Of a DNA stretch of 64,000 nucleotides, positions 18,554-28,900 are shown in pieces (the first letter of the stretch is position 1; every line of letters starts with the position of its first letter). Under the pieces are notes generated by a model, which ran no database searches, had not been told where the DNA came from, and saw only the letters and a program-made list of their open reading frames with translations. The stretch comes from Cryobacterium sp. PH31-O1 (GTDB lineage: Bacteria; Actinomycetota; Actinomycetes; Actinomycetales; Microbacteriaceae), in the NCBI RefSeq assembly GCF_030063455.1, contig NZ_JASITB010000005.1, positions 62,001-126,000 of the forward strand. Direction: 5' to 3'. The position numbers and the translations under genes are program-made.

Positions 18554-18617
18554 GGGCCCACCCTACGACCCTGGGCCCAGTTTATAAACTGGGCCCAGGG
18601 TTCGGGCCCGGGCCCCG
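18554..18617. repeat. Structured GGGCCC palindromic element, copy B, with a 32-bp perfect palindrome
   Basis: The core at 18569-18600 is a perfect 32-bp palindrome (arm CCCTGGGCCCAGTTTA). Compared with copy A, the stem position G18-C45 is replaced by C18-G45, a compensatory change that preserves pairing. It ends 16 bp from the aroG stop codon on the opposite strand and may terminate aroG transcription. Confidence 0.88.
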
Positions 18618-18632
18618 TCCGGAGAAGAGAGG

Positions 18633-20003
18633 CTAGCGGGCGGCGAGCTCCTCGGCCACCAGGAAGGCGAGCTCGAGGGACTGCATGTGGTTCAGGCGCG
18701 GGTCGCAGAGGGACTCGTAGCGGGTCGCCAGGGCGGCCTCATCGATGTGCTCCGAGCCGCCGAGGCACTCGGTGACGTCGTCGCCGGTGAGCTCGACGTG
18801 GATTCCGCCCGGATGCGTTCCCACAGCGCGGTGCGCCTCGAAGAAGCCCTTGACCTCGTCGACGACATCATCGAAACGCCGGGTCTTGTAGCCGGTGGGT
18901 GTGGTGACGCCGTTACCGTGCATCGGGTCGGTGACCCACAGTGGCGTCGCTTCGCTGGCCTTGATGGCCTCCAACAGCGGCGGCAGGGCGTCGCGCACCT
19001 TGCCGGCACCCATGCGGGTGATGAAGGTCAGGCGGCCAGGCTCGCGGTTCGGGTCGAGTTTGTCGACAAGGCGCAGCATGTCATCAGCTGAGGTGCTCGG
19101 GCCGAGCTTGACGCCGATCGGGTTGCGCACCCGCGATAGGAAGTCCACATGGGCACCATCGAGGTCGCGGGTGCGTTCTCCGATCCAGATGAAGTGAGCC
19201 GAGGTGTTGTACGGCGTTCCGGTGCGGGAATCGATGCGTGTCATCGGTCGCTCGTAATCCATCAGCAGACCCTCGTGGCTGGTGTAGAACTCGGTTCGGC
19301 GCATGGCCTCAAAGTCGGCGCCACAGGCGATCATGAACTTAATCGCCCGGTCGATGTCCTTGGCCAGGCCTTCGTAGCGCTGGTTGGCCGGATTCTTGGC
19401 GAAGCCCTGGTTCCAGCTGTGCACCTGGCGCAGGTCAGCGAAGCCACCCTGAGTGAACGCGCGAATCAGATTGAGGGTGGACGCCGCGGTGTGGTACCCC
19501 TTGACCAGGCGGGCCGGGTCGGCTTCTCGCGATTCCGGGGTGAAGGGGTATCCGTTGACGATGTCGCCGCGGTAGGCGGGCAGTGTGACGTCGCCGCGCG
19601 TTTCAAAGTCGCTCGAGCGGGGCTTGGCGAACTGGCCAGCCATGCGCCCCATCTTGATCACGGGCATCGATGCGCCGTAGGTGAGCACGACCGCCATCTG
19701 CAGCACGGTTTTCACCCGGTTGCGGATCTGATCTGCCGTTGCACCGCTGAAGGTCTCGGCGCAGTCGCCGCCCTGCAGCAGAAAACCCTGACCGCCGGCG
19801 GCTTGGGCGAGTCGGTCGCGCAGAATGTCGACCTCACCAGCGAAGACCAGCGGCGGCTGGGTCGCCAGCTCAGCGGATGCCGCAGCCACCTTGGCCGCGT
19901 CGGGCCAGGTGGGCTGCTGCTTGATCGGCAGGGTGCGCCAGTGGTCCAGACCCGCGATGACAGACGCTTCTGCGGCAACGATGGGCTCGGTGGGGTCTAC
20001 CAC
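18633..20003 (-). CDS. aroG: Class II 3-deoxy-7-phosphoheptulonate (DAHP) synthase
   Basis: This enzyme condenses phosphoenolpyruvate and erythrose-4-phosphate, the first step of the shikimate pathway. The 456-residue protein is a class II enzyme, with LLQGGDCAETF, the phosphate-binding RTEFYTSHEGLLMDYE, GARTRD-like GERTRDLDGAH, KLGPSTSADDM, TFITRMGAGKVRD and the metal-site WVTDPMHGN. M. tuberculosis aroG (Rv2178c) sits at the same place relative to pknL. The start is ATG at 20001-20003. Confidence 0.96.
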   Translation of the reverse strand: MVDPTEPIVAAEASVIAGLDHWRTLPIKQQPTWPDAAKVAAASAELATQPPLVFAGEVDILRDRLAQAAGGQGFLLQGGDCAETFSGATADQIRNRVKTVLQMAVVLTYGASMPVIKMGRMAGQFAKPRSSDFETRGDVTLPAYRGDIVNGYPFTPESREADPARLVKGYHTAASTLNLIRAFTQGGFADLRQVHSWNQGFAKNPANQRYEGLAKDIDRAIKFMIACGADFEAMRRTEFYTSHEGLLMDYERPMTRIDSRTGTPYNTSAHFIWIGERTRDLDGAHVDFLSRVRNPIGVKLGPSTSADDMLRLVDKLDPNREPGRLTFITRMGAGKVRDALPPLLEAIKASEATPLWVTDPMHGNGVTTPTGYKTRRFDDVVDEVKGFFEAHRAVGTHPGGIHVELTGDDVTECLGGSEHIDEAALATRYESLCDPRLNHMQSLELAFLVAEELAAR

Positions 20004-20102
20004 GGAATAGTTCCTGTTTTCTCTGCTGGACCGGAAACGTGTACCGACCCGAAATGGATGATGTTCTGCAACGCTGGGCGCGCAGACAGCGCTTCTGGCA
20101 GC

Positions 20103-20792
20103 CTATCGCGAAAGGCTGGCTCGCTTCTCTTTGACGGAGGAGGCGTAGACGTCGACGTATTCCTGGGTGCTCAACCGCTGCAGCTCATACATGAGTTCGT
20201 CCGTGACGCTGCGCAGTACGAAGCGGTCGCCTTCCATACCCTCGAAACGGGTGAAGTCGAGCGGTTTACCGATGACGATGCCGATGCGCCGCACCTGCGG
20301 AATCCGGGTGCCGGTCGGCATGGCTTTCTCGGTGTCGATCATGGCCACCGGAATGACCGTCACACCGGACTCAAGCACCATGCGCGCCACTCCCGTGCGA
20401 CCCCGATACAGGCGGGCGTCCGGGCTGCGAGTGCCCTCCGGGTAGATTCCGAGAATGCGGCCTTCACCGAGCACACGCAGGCCCGTGTTGAGGGAATCCT
20501 CAGAGGCCTTACCGCCCGACCGGTCGATGGGCAGCTGTCCGGCCGCGGTGAGAAACTGCCGCGTCGCCCAGCCCTTGAGGCCCCTACCGGTGAAATAGTC
20601 GCTCTTGGCCAGAAAAGCCACCCGGCGCGGTACGACCAGGGGCAGGAAGACCGAGTCGATGAACGACAGGTGATTGCTGGCCAAAATGACCGGGCCGGTC
20701 TTCGGAATATTCTCCAGGCCGATGATCCACGGTCGAAACAGGGTGAGCAACAGCGGGCCGATGACGATGTTCTTCATGATCCAATAGAACAT
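20103..20792 (-). CDS. 1-acyl-sn-glycerol-3-phosphate acyltransferase (PlsC-like)
   Basis: This is probably a lysophosphatidate acyltransferase for membrane phospholipids. The ATG at 20790-20792 follows AAGGAG at 5-6 nt spacing and gives a 229-residue protein, MFYWIMKNIVIGPLLLTLFR onward. Family motifs are the catalytic NHLSFID (H-x4-D), the glycerol-phosphate-binding YPEGTRSPD and a later VIPVAM. An upstream extension to 20864 lacks conservation. It lies next to the ROK kinase gene on the same strand. Confidence 0.92.
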   Translation of the reverse strand: MFYWIMKNIVIGPLLLTLFRPWIIGLENIPKTGPVILASNHLSFIDSVFLPLVVPRRVAFLAKSDYFTGRGLKGWATRQFLTAAGQLPIDRSGGKASEDSLNTGLRVLGEGRILGIYPEGTRSPDARLYRGRTGVARMVLESGVTVIPVAMIDTEKAMPTGTRIPQVRRIGIVIGKPLDFTRFEGMEGDRFVLRSVTDELMYELQRLSTQEYVDVYASSVKEKRASLSR

Positions 20793-20876
20793 TCGCACTC
20801 CTTTATCCCAGTACGAAAGCTTAGTCGCCCCGCCGCCGCACAGCGGATGCCGCGCGCGGCCCACCCACCCACGTCC

Positions 20877-21821
20877 TCAGCGCACCGCGTGCAGCCGGGC
20901 CAGGTCGGCCGCGCCGACCACGCCCGCATCATTGACGAGCTGGGCGATCGCGAACTCCGCTTCCGGATGGTAGCCGCGAGCCGGCAAATAGTCGAGGTAG
21001 GCCGCCCGAATCGGTTCGAGCAACAGGTCGCCGGCGGCGGCCACTCCCCCACCGAACACGAACACCTGCGGGTCCAGCACCGCGCCGAGGCTCGCACAGG
21101 CCTGACCGAGTGCACCGCCCAGTTGGCGCAACGCCGCGAGGGCACCGCCATCGCCCTCTTCGATCAGCCGTCCGACGTCTTTGCCGGACAGCTTGCCGCG
21201 CCGCTCGCGTGCGCCGGCCAGGCCGAGACCGATGCCGCCGGCATCCGCGAATTCGTTGGCGATGCGCAGCAGCGCCCGACCCGATCCATACTGTTCCAGG
21301 CATCCGTGCGCGCCGCAGCCGCATGGCAGCCCGTCGGGTACCACACGCAGGTGGCCCAGCTCGGCGCCGGCGCCGAAACCGCCGCGAAACAGGGCATTGC
21401 TGGTGACGATCGCGCCGCCCACGCCGGTGCCGATGGTCAGTGTGACCATGTCGGTGTACGGACGGCCAGCACCGAACCGAAATTCGGCCCAGCCGGCGGC
21501 ATTAGCGTCGTTTTCGATGATGATGGGCAGGTCGAGCCGGGCCTCGAGCTTGTCGCGGAATGGTTCGTTCCGCCAGCTGATGTTCGGAGCGTAGTACACG
21601 GTCGACTGGGCCGAGTCGATGAATCCGGCAGCGGCGACCCCTGCCGCCACAACGTCTTCGCCCTCGGACAGGCTCAGAACCATCGCCACGACGGTGTCTT
21701 CAATCTCGCCCGGGTTTCCCGGCGTGGTCGGTTGTCGATCAGAGCGGATGATGGTGCCCGCCTCGTCGACGAGTGCACCGGCAATCTTGGTGCCCCCAAT
21801 ATCGATACCTATGGAGTGCAC
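20877..21821 (-). CDS. ROK family sugar kinase (glucokinase type)
   Basis: This probably phosphorylates glucose or a related hexose with ATP. The GTG at 21819-21821 follows AAAGG and gives a 314-residue protein that opens MHSIGIDIGGTKIAGALVDE, the phosphate loop. ENDANAAGWAEF carries the catalytic aspartate. The ROK zinc motif is CGCGAHGCLEQ. No N-terminal DNA-binding domain is present, so it is an enzyme rather than a repressor. Upstream it is divergent from the acyl-CoA synthetase gene. Confidence 0.93.
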   Translation of the reverse strand: MHSIGIDIGGTKIAGALVDEAGTIIRSDRQPTTPGNPGEIEDTVVAMVLSLSEGEDVVAAGVAAAGFIDSAQSTVYYAPNISWRNEPFRDKLEARLDLPIIIENDANAAGWAEFRFGAGRPYTDMVTLTIGTGVGGAIVTSNALFRGGFGAGAELGHLRVVPDGLPCGCGAHGCLEQYGSGRALLRIANEFADAGGIGLGLAGARERRGKLSGKDVGRLIEEGDGGALAALRQLGGALGQACASLGAVLDPQVFVFGGGVAAAGDLLLEPIRAAYLDYLPARGYHPEAEFAIAQLVNDAGVVGAADLARLHAVR

Positions 21822-21991
21822 GGGGCACCTTTCGTTCGGGACGATCGGATGGTTGATGAGGCGAACCGGCGGCGGCCCCTGACACCATCTAGAGTGTAGT
21901 AAACCAGTTTGCCGCTGCACGAAACACCCGCTCACTGCAGAAATTTGGTTGCAGGGGCAGTGGAAGTTCAGCCGGTACCAAAGGAGTTGCC

Positions 21992-23824
21992 GTGAAACAG
22001 TTTGATATTCCCGCCGTCGTTCCCGCCGATCCTGGTGCTAATATCACCGACCTGCTCCTGGATCGCCTCGCCGCGACGCCGGATCTCGTACTTTTCTCGT
22101 TGCCCAGGGCCGGACAGTGGCTGCCCGTCACCACCCGGGAGTTCCATGCGCAGGTGGTGGCGCTGGCCAAGGGCCTCGTCGCCGGGGGCATCGAGCCCGG
22201 CGACAAGATCGGGCTCATCTGCAAAACCCGCTATGAGTGGACCCTGATCGACTTTGCCGTCTGGTTCGCCGGAGCCATTCTGGTGCCCGTCTACGAAACC
22301 AGTTCTCCCAGCCAGGTGCAGTGGAATCTCAGCGACTCGGGCGCCTCGGCGGTCATCGTCGAAACCGCCGACCATTTCGCCCGGTTCGACGAGGTGCATC
22401 CGGAACTGGCCGACATCCGCTCGGTCTGGCAGATCGATCTGGGCGACCTCGACAAACTCGTCGCGGGGGGTGCCGGCGTGACGGATGCTGAGATCGAACG
22501 CCGTCGGGCCCTCGCTGTGGGCGACGACATGGCCACCCTCATCTATACCTCCGGATCGACCGGAAAGCCCAAGGGCTGCGTGCTCACCCACGCGAATTTC
22601 CTCGAAACCAGCCGCAACGCCGCGGTCGCGCTCCGGGAGGTTCTGGTTCACCCCGAAGGCGCCTCAACCCTGCTGTTCATCACCACGGCCCACGTCTTCG
22701 CTCGCTTCATCTCGGTGCTGTGCGTGCACGCCGGCGTGCGCGTTGGCCACCAAGCCGACACCAAAACGCTGCTGGCCGCGCTGGGCAGCTTTCAACCGAC
22801 CTTTCTGCTCGCGGTACCACGGGTGTTCGAAAAGGTCTACAACTCGGCCCAGCAGAAGGCCGTCGCCGGCGGCAAGGGCAAAATCTTTGACGCTGCCGCT
22901 CACGTGGCCGTCGAGCACTCCAGACTCGAACAAGCCGGAACGTCGATTCCGCTGGGCATGAAGATCAAATTCGCCCTGTTCGACAAGCTGGTGTACAGCA
23001 AGCTGCGAGCCGCCATGGGTGGCAAAGTCGTCTGGGCGGTCTCCGGTTCCGCCCCGCTCGGCGCCCACCTCGGTCATTTCTTCAAGAGCCTCGGCATCGT
23101 CATTCTCGAGGGCTATGGCCTGACCGAAACCACAGCCCCCGCGACCGTTGGGCTCGCCACCCGGGCCAAGATCGGCACCGTCGGCCCGCCGCTGCCCGGC
23201 GTCTCAGTGCGCGTTATGGATGATGGCGAGATCGAGGTTAAGGGTGTCAACGTCTTCAAGGAATACTGGAAAAATCCCGAGGCCACGGCGGCGACGTTCG
23301 ACGACGGCTGGTTGAAGACCGGTGACATCGGTGATTTCGACGCCGACGGCTTTCTCACGATCACCGGGCGCAAGAAAGAGATCATCGTGACGGCCGGCGG
23401 CAAGAACGTCGCTCCCGCCGCACTCGAAGACCCGATCCGCGCCAATCCCCTGATCGGCCAGGTCGTCGTCGTCGGCGATCAGAAACCTTTCATCGGTGCG
23501 CTCATCACCCTCGACCCCGACATGCTGCCGGTCTGGCTCAACAACAATCAAGAGGATGCCGGTATGTCGCTCGCGCAGGCATCCCGCAATAAGACCGTGC
23601 TCGCGGAGATTCAGCGCGCAGTCGACCACGCCAATGAGGGCGTGTCCCGGGCGGAGTCGATTCGCAAGTTCACCCTGTTGGCGGTGGAGCTCACCGAGGA
23701 CAGCGGGCACCTGACGCCGAAGATGAGCATCAAGCGCAACATCATCATGCGCGACTTCGCCGACGAGATCGAGGCTATGTACTCGAATGCACCGGCTACC
23801 GAAGGGATATCGTTGCGCGAGTGA
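21992..23824 (+). CDS. Long-chain fatty-acid--CoA ligase, FadD15 type
   Basis: This activates fatty acids through an acyl-adenylate to acyl-CoA. The 610-residue protein has the AMP-binding loop YTSGSTGKPKGC, the VPRVFEKVYN segment, the GYGLTETTAP motif, WLKTGDIGD and the C-terminal lysine loop GRKKEIIVTAGGKN. Start: GTG at 21992 after AAGGAG. Its place near the PlsC-like gene resembles fadD15 (Rv2187) near Rv2182c in mycobacteria. It is probably involved in lipid recycling or synthesis rather than a secondary-metabolite pathway. Confidence 0.93.
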   Translation: MKQFDIPAVVPADPGANITDLLLDRLAATPDLVLFSLPRAGQWLPVTTREFHAQVVALAKGLVAGGIEPGDKIGLICKTRYEWTLIDFAVWFAGAILVPVYETSSPSQVQWNLSDSGASAVIVETADHFARFDEVHPELADIRSVWQIDLGDLDKLVAGGAGVTDAEIERRRALAVGDDMATLIYTSGSTGKPKGCVLTHANFLETSRNAAVALREVLVHPEGASTLLFITTAHVFARFISVLCVHAGVRVGHQADTKTLLAALGSFQPTFLLAVPRVFEKVYNSAQQKAVAGGKGKIFDAAAHVAVEHSRLEQAGTSIPLGMKIKFALFDKLVYSKLRAAMGGKVVWAVSGSAPLGAHLGHFFKSLGIVILEGYGLTETTAPATVGLATRAKIGTVGPPLPGVSVRVMDDGEIEVKGVNVFKEYWKNPEATAATFDDGWLKTGDIGDFDADGFLTITGRKKEIIVTAGGKNVAPAALEDPIRANPLIGQVVVVGDQKPFIGALITLDPDMLPVWLNNNQEDAGMSLAQASRNKTVLAEIQRAVDHANEGVSRAESIRKFTLLAVELTEDSGHLTPKMSIKRNIIMRDFADEIEAMYSNAPATEGISLRE

Positions 23825-23837
23825 TTGGGCGCTCGGG

Positions 23838-23857
23838 CCGGGCCTGGCTCGGCCCGG
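23838..23857. terminator. GC-rich hairpin between convergent acyl-CoA synthetase and def genes
   Basis: CCGGGCC (23838-23844) and GGCCCGG (23851-23857) form a perfect 7-bp stem with a 6-base loop, 14 bp after the synthetase stop. Further GGGCCCGG motifs follow at about 23880. No T-run is adjacent, so the terminator role is inferred from position. Confidence 0.6.
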
Positions 23858-23932
23858 CTGGCTCATAATTGGTGGGTCGGGCCCGGAAAAACATTCCGCT
23901 CCCCGCTCAAAGATTGGGGTCGGCTGGGCGGG

Positions 23933-24424
23933 CTAGAACCAGGTGGACTCTCGAATTTCTTTCATGGCGGCCCGGCGGTTTTCTTTGTCCAGACGGTCGA
24001 TGTAGAGGTAGCCGTCGAGGTGATCGGTTTCGTGCTGCAGGGCCTGGGCCATGATGCCGCTGCCGGAGAGGTCGATGGGGTTGTTGTCGAGGTCGATGCC
24101 GGTGACCCGGGCGAAGGGGTAGCGTTTGGTCGGGTACCAGAGGCCGGGTACGGAGAGGCAGCCCTCATCGACGAGATCGGGCTCGCCGGAGAGCTCCGTG
24201 ACGGTGGGGTTGAGGATGTAGCCAATGACGCCGTCAACGTTGTAGCTGAACGCACGCAGGTTCACACCGATCTGCGAGGCGGCGACGCCGGCTCGACCGG
24301 GCAGTCGCACACTGTCAACCAGGTCCTGCACGAGGCCGCGCACCCGTTCGTCGATGGTCACGATGGGGTCGGAGGCGGTTTTCAGCACCGGATCTCCGAA
24401 GAGACGGATCTGGCGTTCGGGCAC
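23933..24424 (-). CDS. def: Peptide deformylase
   Basis: This removes the formyl group from nascent N-terminal methionine. The GTG at 24422-24424 follows GAGGAG at 7 nt and gives a 163-residue protein. The three metalloenzyme motifs are present: GVAASQIG (motif 1, GxGLAAxQ), EGCLSVPG (motif 2, with the metal Cys) and QHETDHLDG (motif 3, two His ligands and the catalytic Glu). A frame upstream to 24727 overlaps the ATPase gene and has no Def similarity. Confidence 0.96.
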   Translation of the reverse strand: MPERQIRLFGDPVLKTASDPIVTIDERVRGLVQDLVDSVRLPGRAGVAASQIGVNLRAFSYNVDGVIGYILNPTVTELSGEPDLVDEGCLSVPGLWYPTKRYPFARVTGIDLDNNPIDLSGSGIMAQALQHETDHLDGYLYIDRLDKENRRAAMKEIRESTWF

Positions 24425-24476
24425 GGGGAAACTCCTCGGATGGGCGGGTGGTGAAAGACGAGCGCGGGGCGGCCGG

Positions 24477-25910
24477 CTACGGGTTACGGTCGGCGGGCAG
24501 ACCCTCGACGACAAGCTCGGCGAGCGTACGGGCGGCGAGCCGGGTGATCGACTTGAGGTCTTTGTAGGACACGACGCTGCCGGCGGCGAGCTGAGGGTCG
24601 TAGGGAATGCGCACGATTTCACGTACTCGAGAGCGGAAGTGCGACTCGATCTCTTCGAGCCGAACCAGGTTGGTGCCCTGGGTGGCGGTGTTGAGCGCGA
24701 CGATGGCGTTGCGCACGAGGTCACCATAGCCGTTGGCTTCCAGCCAGGTCAGCGTTTCGGAAGCGAGGCGGGCCTCGTCGACACTGCCGCCGGAGACGAT
24801 CACGATGGAGTCGGCACGTTGGAGGGTGGCCCGCATGACCGAGTGCACGATGCCGGTGCCGCAGTCGGTGAGGGCGATCGAATAGTAGCGGGCCGCCAGG
24901 TCGGCGACCACATTGTAGTCATTCTCGTCGAAGGCTTCCGAGAGCAACGGATCTGTGTCGGAGGCGAGGATGTCGAGGCGGGTCTCGTCTCGGGAAACGA
25001 GCGCCGAGAAATCGGTGAAGTTGCCGATTGACGCCGCCTTCGACACGACGTCACGTACTGTCGAACGGGTCTGCTTGCTGACCCGTTCCGACAGTGTGCC
25101 GCGGTCGGGGTTGGCGTCAATGGCGATGATGCGGTCGTCGCGGGCATCGGCCAAAGCCATGCCGAGCAGCGTCGTGACGGTGGTCTTACCGACGCCGCCC
25201 TTGCGGGTGAGGATCGGCACGAACCGGGTACCGCCCTCGAACTGGCGGCGGATACGTTCGCTCATCTCCTTGTACGCCAGCACCTTGGCGGAGTCGCCGA
25301 GGTTGACCAGGTGCAGGGTGGCCGCGTAGACGAATTCGGGCCAGGCACCCTGCGGCGCCTTTCGAGTCTTACGGTTGACGGCGAGCAGGCGGTCCGAGGT
25401 CAGCATGGCCGCCGACTCGGGGGCGGTGCTGCCCTCGGAGCGGATGCGGTCGCGCCGAACGGATGCTGCGGCATCCGTTCTCGAGAGCGATTCGATCGCC
25501 GAACTGGCCCCGGCAGCTCGGGCCGGCGCCGGCGTGCTGATCTCGACGGTGTGGGTGGCCGGGGTCGACACGATGCGGGTAGTCGGGAAGACGCTGCCGG
25601 CACCGCTGCCGGCACCGCTGCCGGCCTTGGCGCGACCGGGGGCGGCGACCGAACGGCGGGGTCCGGCGGGCAGCTCGATCGGCACGCTCAGACTTTCGGG
25701 CAGGGAAGCAGCGAGGTTATCGATCGTGTGGGGCGGCAGTTCACTGTGGTAGTTGGCACCGTCGAAATTGGCACCGTCGACATTGGCACCGTCGTAATTG
25801 GCACCGTTGTCACCGCGGCGATCATCACCGGCGTTCTCGTCGCGGGTTCGCCGGGCGGCAGACACCGGGCGCGCAGGCGCGCTCTGGTCGTCACTACGTT
25901 TGTCTGACAC
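24477..25910 (-). CDS. EspI/MinD-like P-loop ATPase with long disordered N-terminus
   Basis: A SIMIBI-class ATPase domain occupies about 225-477. The deviant Walker [10 protein letters not shown] (236-244) places it with ParA/MinD, and [13 protein letters not shown] and TDCGTGIV supply the Walker A-prime and B regions. The overall pattern resembles mycobacterial EspI (Rv3876) rather than chromosomal ParA, but no other ESX secretion gene is nearby. Residues 1-220 are low-complexity, with four GAN(Y/V/F)D-type repeats at about 36-55 and a Gly/Ser/Ala run near 97-106. The role is unknown; it lies just upstream of def in the same orientation. Confidence 0.85.
   Translation of the reverse strand: MSDKRSDDQSAPARPVSAARRTRDENAGDDRRGDNGANYDGANVDGANFDGANYHSELPPHTIDNLAASLPESLSVPIELPAGPRRSVAAPGRAKAGSGAGSGAGSVFPTTRIVSTPATHTVEISTPAPARAAGASSAIESLSRTDAAASVRRDRIRSEGSTAPESAAMLTSDRLLAVNRKTRKAPQGAWPEFVYAATLHLVNLGDSAKVLAYKEMSERIRRQFEGGTRFVPILTRKGGVGKTTVTTLLGMALADARDDRIIAIDANPDRGTLSERVSKQTRSTVRDVVSKAASIGNFTDFSALVSRDETRLDILASDTDPLLSEAFDENDYNVVADLAARYYSIALTDCGTGIVHSVMRATLQRADSIVIVSGGSVDEARLASETLTWLEANGYGDLVRNAIVALNTATQGTNLVRLEEIESHFRSRVREIVRIPYDPQLAAGSVVSYKDLKSITRLAARTLAELVVEGLPADRNP
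25753..25812. repeat. 15-bp in-frame tandem repeat in the EspI-like ATPase gene
   Basis: Four copies of a 15-bp unit with core TTGGCACCGT (plus-strand reading) run from 25753 to 25812, differing in only a few bases. They encode the pentapeptide series [21 protein letters not shown] second short repeat (12 bp, CCGGCACCGCTG) near 25600-25625 encodes [10 protein letters not shown]. Confidence 0.9.
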
Positions 25911-25945
25911 GATACTTCCTCAACTGGTCGATAACGGCCCTAAGC

Positions 25946-28900
25946 CTAGCGCGGACGCACCGTGACGAGCAGATCGCCCGCATCGACCTGCTGGGTGAGC
26001 GGGATGGCAACGCGTTCGATGGTTCCCGCGATCGGTGAGGTGATGGCGGCTTCCATTTTCATGGCTTCGATCGAGGCGACACTCTGGCCGGCTTCGACCG
26101 GGGCACCTTCTTCGACCTGCAGGGTGACCACGCCGGAGAAGGGGGCGGCGATCTGGCCGGGCTGATTCGCGTCCGCTTTTTCAGCGATTTTGATTTGCAC
26201 GGTGATGCTGGTGTCGCGCACGAAGACCGGGCGTAGCTGGCCGTTGAGAATGGTCATGACGGTGCGCATGCCCTTGTCGTCGGCTTCACCGATCGCTTCC
26301 AGGCCCACGTAGAGGCGCACGCCCTTGGCGATTTCGACGGCGTGTTCCTGACCCTGCTGCAGCCCGTAGAGGTAGTCGACGGTGTCGATGACGGAGAGGT
26401 CACCGTAGGTTTCCCTGATCTGGTCGAACTGGCGCGTCGGTGCCGGAAACAGCAGCTGGTTGAGCATCGCGCGACGTTCGGCGCTCGTGGCCGCAAGCGC
26501 GCTGCGTTCCCCCGCGGTGATCTCGGTGACACCGACGCGCACGTTGCGGCCGGCGAGTACCTTGGTGCGGAACGGTTCGGGCCAGCCGCCCGGCAGGTCG
26601 CCGAGCTCGCCGGCCATGAAACCGATGACGGAGTCGGGCACGTCGTAGTTGCCCGGATTCTGCTCGAAGTCGGCCGGGTCGGCTTTCACCGCGGCGAGGT
26701 AGAGGGCGAGGTCGCCGACAACCTTCGACGACGGCGTGACCTTGGGCACCCGGCCGAGGATGGTGTTCGCGGCGGTATACATGTCTTCGATCAGTTCGAA
26801 GTGGTCGGCCAGACCGAGCGCGACGGCTTGGGTGCGCAGGTTCGACAACTGTCCACCGGGAATCTCGTGCGTGTACACGCGGCCGGTCGGTGCGGACAGG
26901 CCAGATTCGAACGGGGTGTACAGGGTGCGCACGGCTTCCCAGTAGGGTTCAAGGTCGGTCGTCGCCTTGAGCGAAATGCCGGTATCACGTTCCGTGTGGG
27001 CGAGGGCGGCGACGAGAGAGGATGCCGACGGCTGACTGGTCGTGCCCGCCATCGGAGCGGAGGCCACGTCGACGGCGTCGGCGCCGGCGCGCGCCGCTGC
27101 GAGCAGCGTGGCGAGCTGGCCACCCGGGGTGTCGTGGGTGTGCACGTGCACCGGCAGGTCAAACCGCTCGCGGAACGCGGCCACGAGCTTCTCGGCGGCG
27201 CTCGGGCGGAGCAGCCCGGCCATGTCCTTGATGCCGATCACGTGGGCGCCGCTGGCGACGATCTGGTCGGCCAGACGCAGGTAGTAGTCCAGGGTGTAGA
27301 GGTTCTCGGCCGGGTCGAGCAGGTCGCCGGTGTAGCAGACGGCAACCTCTGCCAGCGCGGTGCCGGTGTTCAGCACCGCGTCGATGGCGGGGCGCATCTG
27401 CGACACGTCGTTGAGGGCGTCGAAGATGCGAAAGATGTCCACGCCGGTGTCGGTCGCTTCGCGCACGAAGGCGTCGGTCACCTCGGTGGGATACGGGGTG
27501 TAACCAACGGTGTTGCGGCCGCGCAGCAGCATCTGCAGGTTGATGTTCGGCAGCGCTTCGCGCAGGCTCGCCAAACGCTCCCACGGGTCTTCCCCGAGGA
27601 ACCGCAGGGCCACGTCGTAGGTCGCGCCGCCCCAGGCTTCAACCGAGAGCAGCTGCGGCGTCAACCGGGCGACATACGGTGCCACGGCGACGAGGTCTTT
27701 CGTACGCACCCGGGTCGCCAACAGCGACTGGTGGGCGTCGCGGAAGGTCGTGTCGGTGACGGCCAGCGCGGTCTGCGCTCGCAGGTCGGCGGCGAACCGG
27801 GTCGGGCCGAGCAGCTGCAGCTTCTGGCGCGACCCGTCGGGAGCTGGCTGGGTGGTGTCGAGCTGGGGCAGCTTGTCGCGCGGGTGCACCATCGTGGGCG
27901 GCACCCCGTTGGGCTGGTTCACGGTGACCTCGGCGAGCCAGTTGAGAATCTTGGTGCCGCGGTCCTTCGATTCCCGTCCGCGCAGCAGCTCCGGACGCTC
28001 GTCGATGAACGAGGTGCTCAGGTCGCCGGCTGCGAAGTCGGGGTCGTCGAGCACGGCCTGCAGGAAGGAGATGTTGGTGGAGACGCCTCGGATGCGGAAC
28101 TCGGCCAGCGCTCGCTTGGACCGTACAACGGCGGCCGCATAGTCGCGGCCGCGGCAGGTGAGTTTGGCGAGCATCGAGTCAAAGTGCGGGCTGATCTGCG
28201 CGCCCGGGTTGATCGTGCCACCATCCAAGCGGATGCCGGCCCCGCCCGGTGAACGGTAGGTGGTGATCTTGCCGGTGTCGGGCCGGAATCCGGCCGCGGG
28301 GTCCTCGGTCGTGATGCGGCACTGCAGCGCGGCACCGCGCAGACGGATCTCGCCCTGGGTCAGGCCGATCTGTTCCAGGGTCTCCCCCGCAGCAATGCGA
28401 ATCTGCGCCTGCACCAGGTCGACATCGGTGACCTCTTCGGTCACGGTGTGCTCGACCTGGATGCGCGGGTTCATCTCGATAAACACGTGCTGCCCGGCGC
28501 GTTCGCCGACGGTGTCGAGCAAAAATTCGACCGTGCCAGCGTTGACGTAACCGATCGACCGGGCGAACTTGATCGCGTCGGCGTAGAGCTGCACCCGGAT
28601 CTCATCGCTCAGGTTTGGTGCCGGAGCGATCTCGATGACCTTCTGGTGACGACGCTGCACCGAGCAGTCCCGCTCGAACAGGTGCACGGTCTCGCCGGAG
28701 GCATCAGCCAGAATCTGCACCTCGATGTGGCGCGGGCGCAGTACGGCCGCTTCGAGGAACATTGTGGCGTCACCGAAAGCACTGTTCGCTTCCCGCATGG
28801 CCTCTTCGAGGGCTCCACGCAGCTCGTTCTTCTTCGCGACGCGACGCATGCCGCGCCCGCCACCACCGGCGACGGCCTTGGCGAAGATGGGGAAACCGAT

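Larger units (their letters stand above)
18109..18632. other. 524-bp gene-free interval between convergent pknL and aroG
   Basis: It holds two related 64-bp palindromic elements (18178-18241 and 18554-18617). Just after the first lies a short CGCAC-rich run (about 18240-18290, repeats of CACCG). Small frames exist in both directions (for example 18304-18540 on plus) but lack ribosome sites, recognisable motifs or a codon pattern like the neighbours. I see no tRNA or RNase P RNA here. Confidence 0.7.

Noticed and set aside
18109-18632. Possible RNase P RNA or tRNA
   Set aside because: No conserved RNase P core sequence or cloverleaf could be found; the structure present is simple palindromes.
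19149-21899. Very long open frame on the plus strand
   Set aside because: It runs antisense to aroG, the PlsC-like gene and the ROK kinase, which all have clear motifs; high GC makes such antisense frames common.
24425-24727. Extended N-terminus of peptide deformylase
   Set aside because: The sequence is the ATPase gene in another frame; Def begins at the GTG at 24424 with a good ribosome site.
25753-25812. CRISPR-like array
   Set aside because: The units are 15-bp, contiguous and in frame inside a gene, with no spacers.
26342-28252. Long plus-strand frame antisense to pyruvate carboxylase
   Set aside because: The His/Gly/Arg/Val-rich translation is typical of the complement of a high-GC gene; no domain is recognisable.
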